Shown here piece after piece: positions 5,238-6,977 of a stretch of 6,977 nucleotides of DNA. Both the position numbers and the translations under genes were made by a program. Numbering within the stretch: the stretch's first letter is position 1; every line of letters starts with the position of its first letter. The notes beneath the pieces are model-generated. The model worked only from the letters and a program-made list of their open reading frames with translations. It was not told where the DNA came from and did not search any database. This stretch comes from Acetatifactor sp. (GTDB lineage Bacteria > Bacillota > Clostridia > Lachnospirales > Lachnospiraceae). The DNA is taken from NCBI GenBank assembly GCA_024699575.1, contig JAILPF010000424.1, positions 1 to 6,977 on the forward strand, written 5' to 3'.

Positions 5238-6977
5238 ATGGATAATTATATCAGACCGTTATTTTGGCAGCATGGTGAGGATGAAAGCATTCTGCGGGAA
5301 GAAATCAGGCAGATGAAAAAAGCGCACATCAATGAGTTTATTGTGGAATCGCGCCCCCATCCTGATTATTTAAGCTTTGGATGGTGGCGGGATTTGGATG
5401 TCATCATTGATGAGGCAAAAAAACAGGATATGTTTGTGTGGAAATTAGATGACAATGCATATCCGAGTGGCCTGGCCGCCGGAAAGATAAAGGAATTATA
5501 TCCGGAGCATTTGAAAGTTTATATGAAAAAATATCAGATAGATGCAATAGGACCGATGAAAGGAGCCTACATTAATCTGAATATTGCTCCAAAGGAGGAG
5601 CCGCTTCTTAAAGTGATTGCAGCCAAAAGAACAAACGGGACAGATCTGTTGGATGAGGACTCGCTGACAGATTTGACCGATTTGGCAAAAAACGGGCGAA
5701 TCTATTGGGATATTCCGCAGGGTGAATGGAGATTATTTATTATAACGATTTCCCGAAGTGGTGGAGAAGACTGGACCAGAGACTATGTCAACCCTATCAG
5801 CAAGGAGGCTGTGAGAAAATATATTGATATCATCTATGAGGAACATTATAAAAGATATGCCTCGGAATTTGGCAAGACAATCAAAGGCTTTTTTGCGGAT
5901 GAGCCACGTTTCGGGAATGAATCCTCCTATGAGATGCTTCCGGGGAAAGGAAATGCGGTGTTCCCGTATGCTGATGGACTGATTGAGAGACTTTCTGCAG
6001 AAATGGGAACGGATGCGGGAGTTATGCTTCCGTTTTTGTGGTCCTCCGAAAACAATAAATGTGTTGACGTGCATTATGCATACATGAATGTTGTCTCAGC
6101 AATGTTCGGGGAGGCATTCGGCGGGCAGATTGGACAGTGGTGCAGGGAACATGGAGTCTCATTAATCGGTCATATGGTGGAGGACAGCGGCGCACACAGC
6201 AGATTGGGATACGGTTGCGGACATTATTTCAGAGCGATGGAGGGATTTGATGAGGCTGGAATTGATGTTGTATTTCAAATCTGGCCGGAATATATGAACG
6301 GCAGACATCTGACACCCTTTGGCTATCTGGACTCTGAGTTCTTTTACTGGGGCATATGTAAGATGGCGTCATCCCTTGCATATCTGGATGAGAAAAAGCA
6401 TGGGCGTACCATGTGTGAAATCTTTGGCGCATATGGCTGGCAGGAAGGGCTGAAATTAATGAAGTGGCTTACTGACCATGTGGCTGTCAGAGGCATTAAT
6501 GTTCTGGTACCGCATGCATTTTCACCTAAATTTCCGGATGAGGATTGCCCGCCACACTTTTATGCGAGAGGCAATAACCCTCAGTGGCCGTATTTCCATA
6601 TTTGGTCATCGTATGCAAACAGAGTGATGAAAATGTTATCAGATGGGGAACCGGTTACGAAAGTCGCAGTGGTCTATCATGCGGAGGCGGAATGGTCCGG
6701 AAAAGAGTATCAACCATTTGAGAAAGTTGTGAGAGTACTTGCGGAATGCCAGATTGATTGTGATGTTGTCCCGATAGATCGCTTGGCTGAGACCCCAAAA
6801 TATTCTGCGATAGTCGTGCCGTATGCTTACTGTGTGTCGCAAGAATTTTTGGAAACAATCCTGTCGCTGGCGTCGGGTGGAGTGCAGATTGTGTTTGTGC
6901 GGGACTATCCACAGAAAATATACTATGCCGATAATACTACACTGCTTGAAAAAGTGAAAAACCATTCCAGGGTACAG
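5238..6977 (+). CDS. GH106-like glycoside hydrolase (alpha-L-rhamnosidase-like), 3' partial
   Basis: The frame runs 580 codons from ATG 5238 to the window edge without a stop, so the C-terminus is missing. AAGGAG (5225-5230), seven bases upstream, and the in-frame TAA at 5205-5207 fix the start. The opening, with EEIRQMKKAHINEFIVESR, FGWWRDLD (47-54) and YPSG (75-78), looks like the start of a TIM-barrel domain. Later landmarks are DYVNP (182-186), FFADEPRFGNE (D221, E222), GHMVED (E315, D316), CEIFGAYGW (E394) and the stretch VRGINVLVPHAFS. This order resembles the Glyco_hydro_106 family, whose characterised members release alpha-L-rhamnose from plant or pectic glycans; relatives of unknown specificity are common in gut Firmicutes. 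I cannot say which glutamates are catalytic. There is no signal peptide, so it should act in the cytoplasm on imported oligosaccharides. Family members are usually about 900-1100 residues, so a third or more may be outside the window. Family call is from recall. Confidence 0.8.
   Translation, partial: MDNYIRPLFWQHGEDESILREEIRQMKKAHINEFIVESRPHPDYLSFGWWRDLDVIIDEAKKQDMFVWKLDDNAYPSGLAAGKIKELYPEHLKVYMKKYQIDAIGPMKGAYINLNIAPKEEPLLKVIAAKRTNGTDLLDEDSLTDLTDLAKNGRIYWDIPQGEWRLFIITISRSGGEDWTRDYVNPISKEAVRKYIDIIYEEHYKRYASEFGKTIKGFFADEPRFGNESSYEMLPGKGNAVFPYADGLIERLSAEMGTDAGVMLPFLWSSENNKCVDVHYAYMNVVSAMFGEAFGGQIGQWCREHGVSLIGHMVEDSGAHSRLGYGCGHYFRAMEGFDEAGIDVVFQIWPEYMNGRHLTPFGYLDSEFFYWGICKMASSLAYLDEKKHGRTMCEIFGAYGWQEGLKLMKWLTDHVAVRGINVLVPHAFSPKFPDEDCPPHFYARGNNPQWPYFHIWSSYANRVMKMLSDGEPVTKVAVVYHAEAEWSGKEYQPFEKVVRVLAECQIDCDVVPIDRLAETPKYSAIVVPYAYCVSQEFLETILSLASGGVQIVFVRDYPQKIYYADNTTLLEKVKNHSRVQ

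Overview
The window looks like ordinary chromosome from a low-to-mid GC Firmicute, most likely a gut-type Lachnospiraceae (Clostridium cluster XIVa). The support is an apparent DUF4125 protein, a long-form hibernation factor, strong AGGAGG-type ribosome binding sites, sigma-A promoters with TTGACA or extended -10 elements, and AT-rich spacers. No tRNA, rRNA, CRISPR array, insertion sequence or phage gene was seen.

Layout: the left edge cuts into a DUF4125-like gene (1-446, +), followed by a small conserved-looking protein of unknown function (535-795, +). That gene converges on a short-chain dehydrogenase/reductase (810-1556, -), and the two share one bidirectional terminator that lies inside their coding ends. 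After a divergent promoter region come a thioredoxin reductase, trxB (1722-2636, +), and a secreted SH3-SH3-NlpC/P60 cell-wall hydrolase (2875-4062, +). A 485-base gene-free, AT-rich stretch then leads to the long ribosome hibernation promoting factor, hpf (4548-5075, +). The right edge cuts a large cytoplasmic GH106-like glycoside hydrolase (5238 to the end, +).

From trxB onward each gene is a separate transcription unit. trxB, the hydrolase and hpf each end in a clear rho-independent terminator, and the hydrolase and hpf each have a recognisable sigma-A promoter. The genes are housekeeping or envelope functions (redox balance, peptidoglycan turnover, ribosome dormancy, glycan breakdown) rather than one pathway.

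I found no convincing new multi-gene system. The signals most worth checking are non-coding: a run of four DnaA-box sequences upstream of hpf although no dnaA is in view, a WalR-like direct repeat in the leader of the cell-wall hydrolase, a perfect 16-bp palindrome with a central CG upstream of the glycoside hydrolase, and the terminator formed by the last codons of the small protein.
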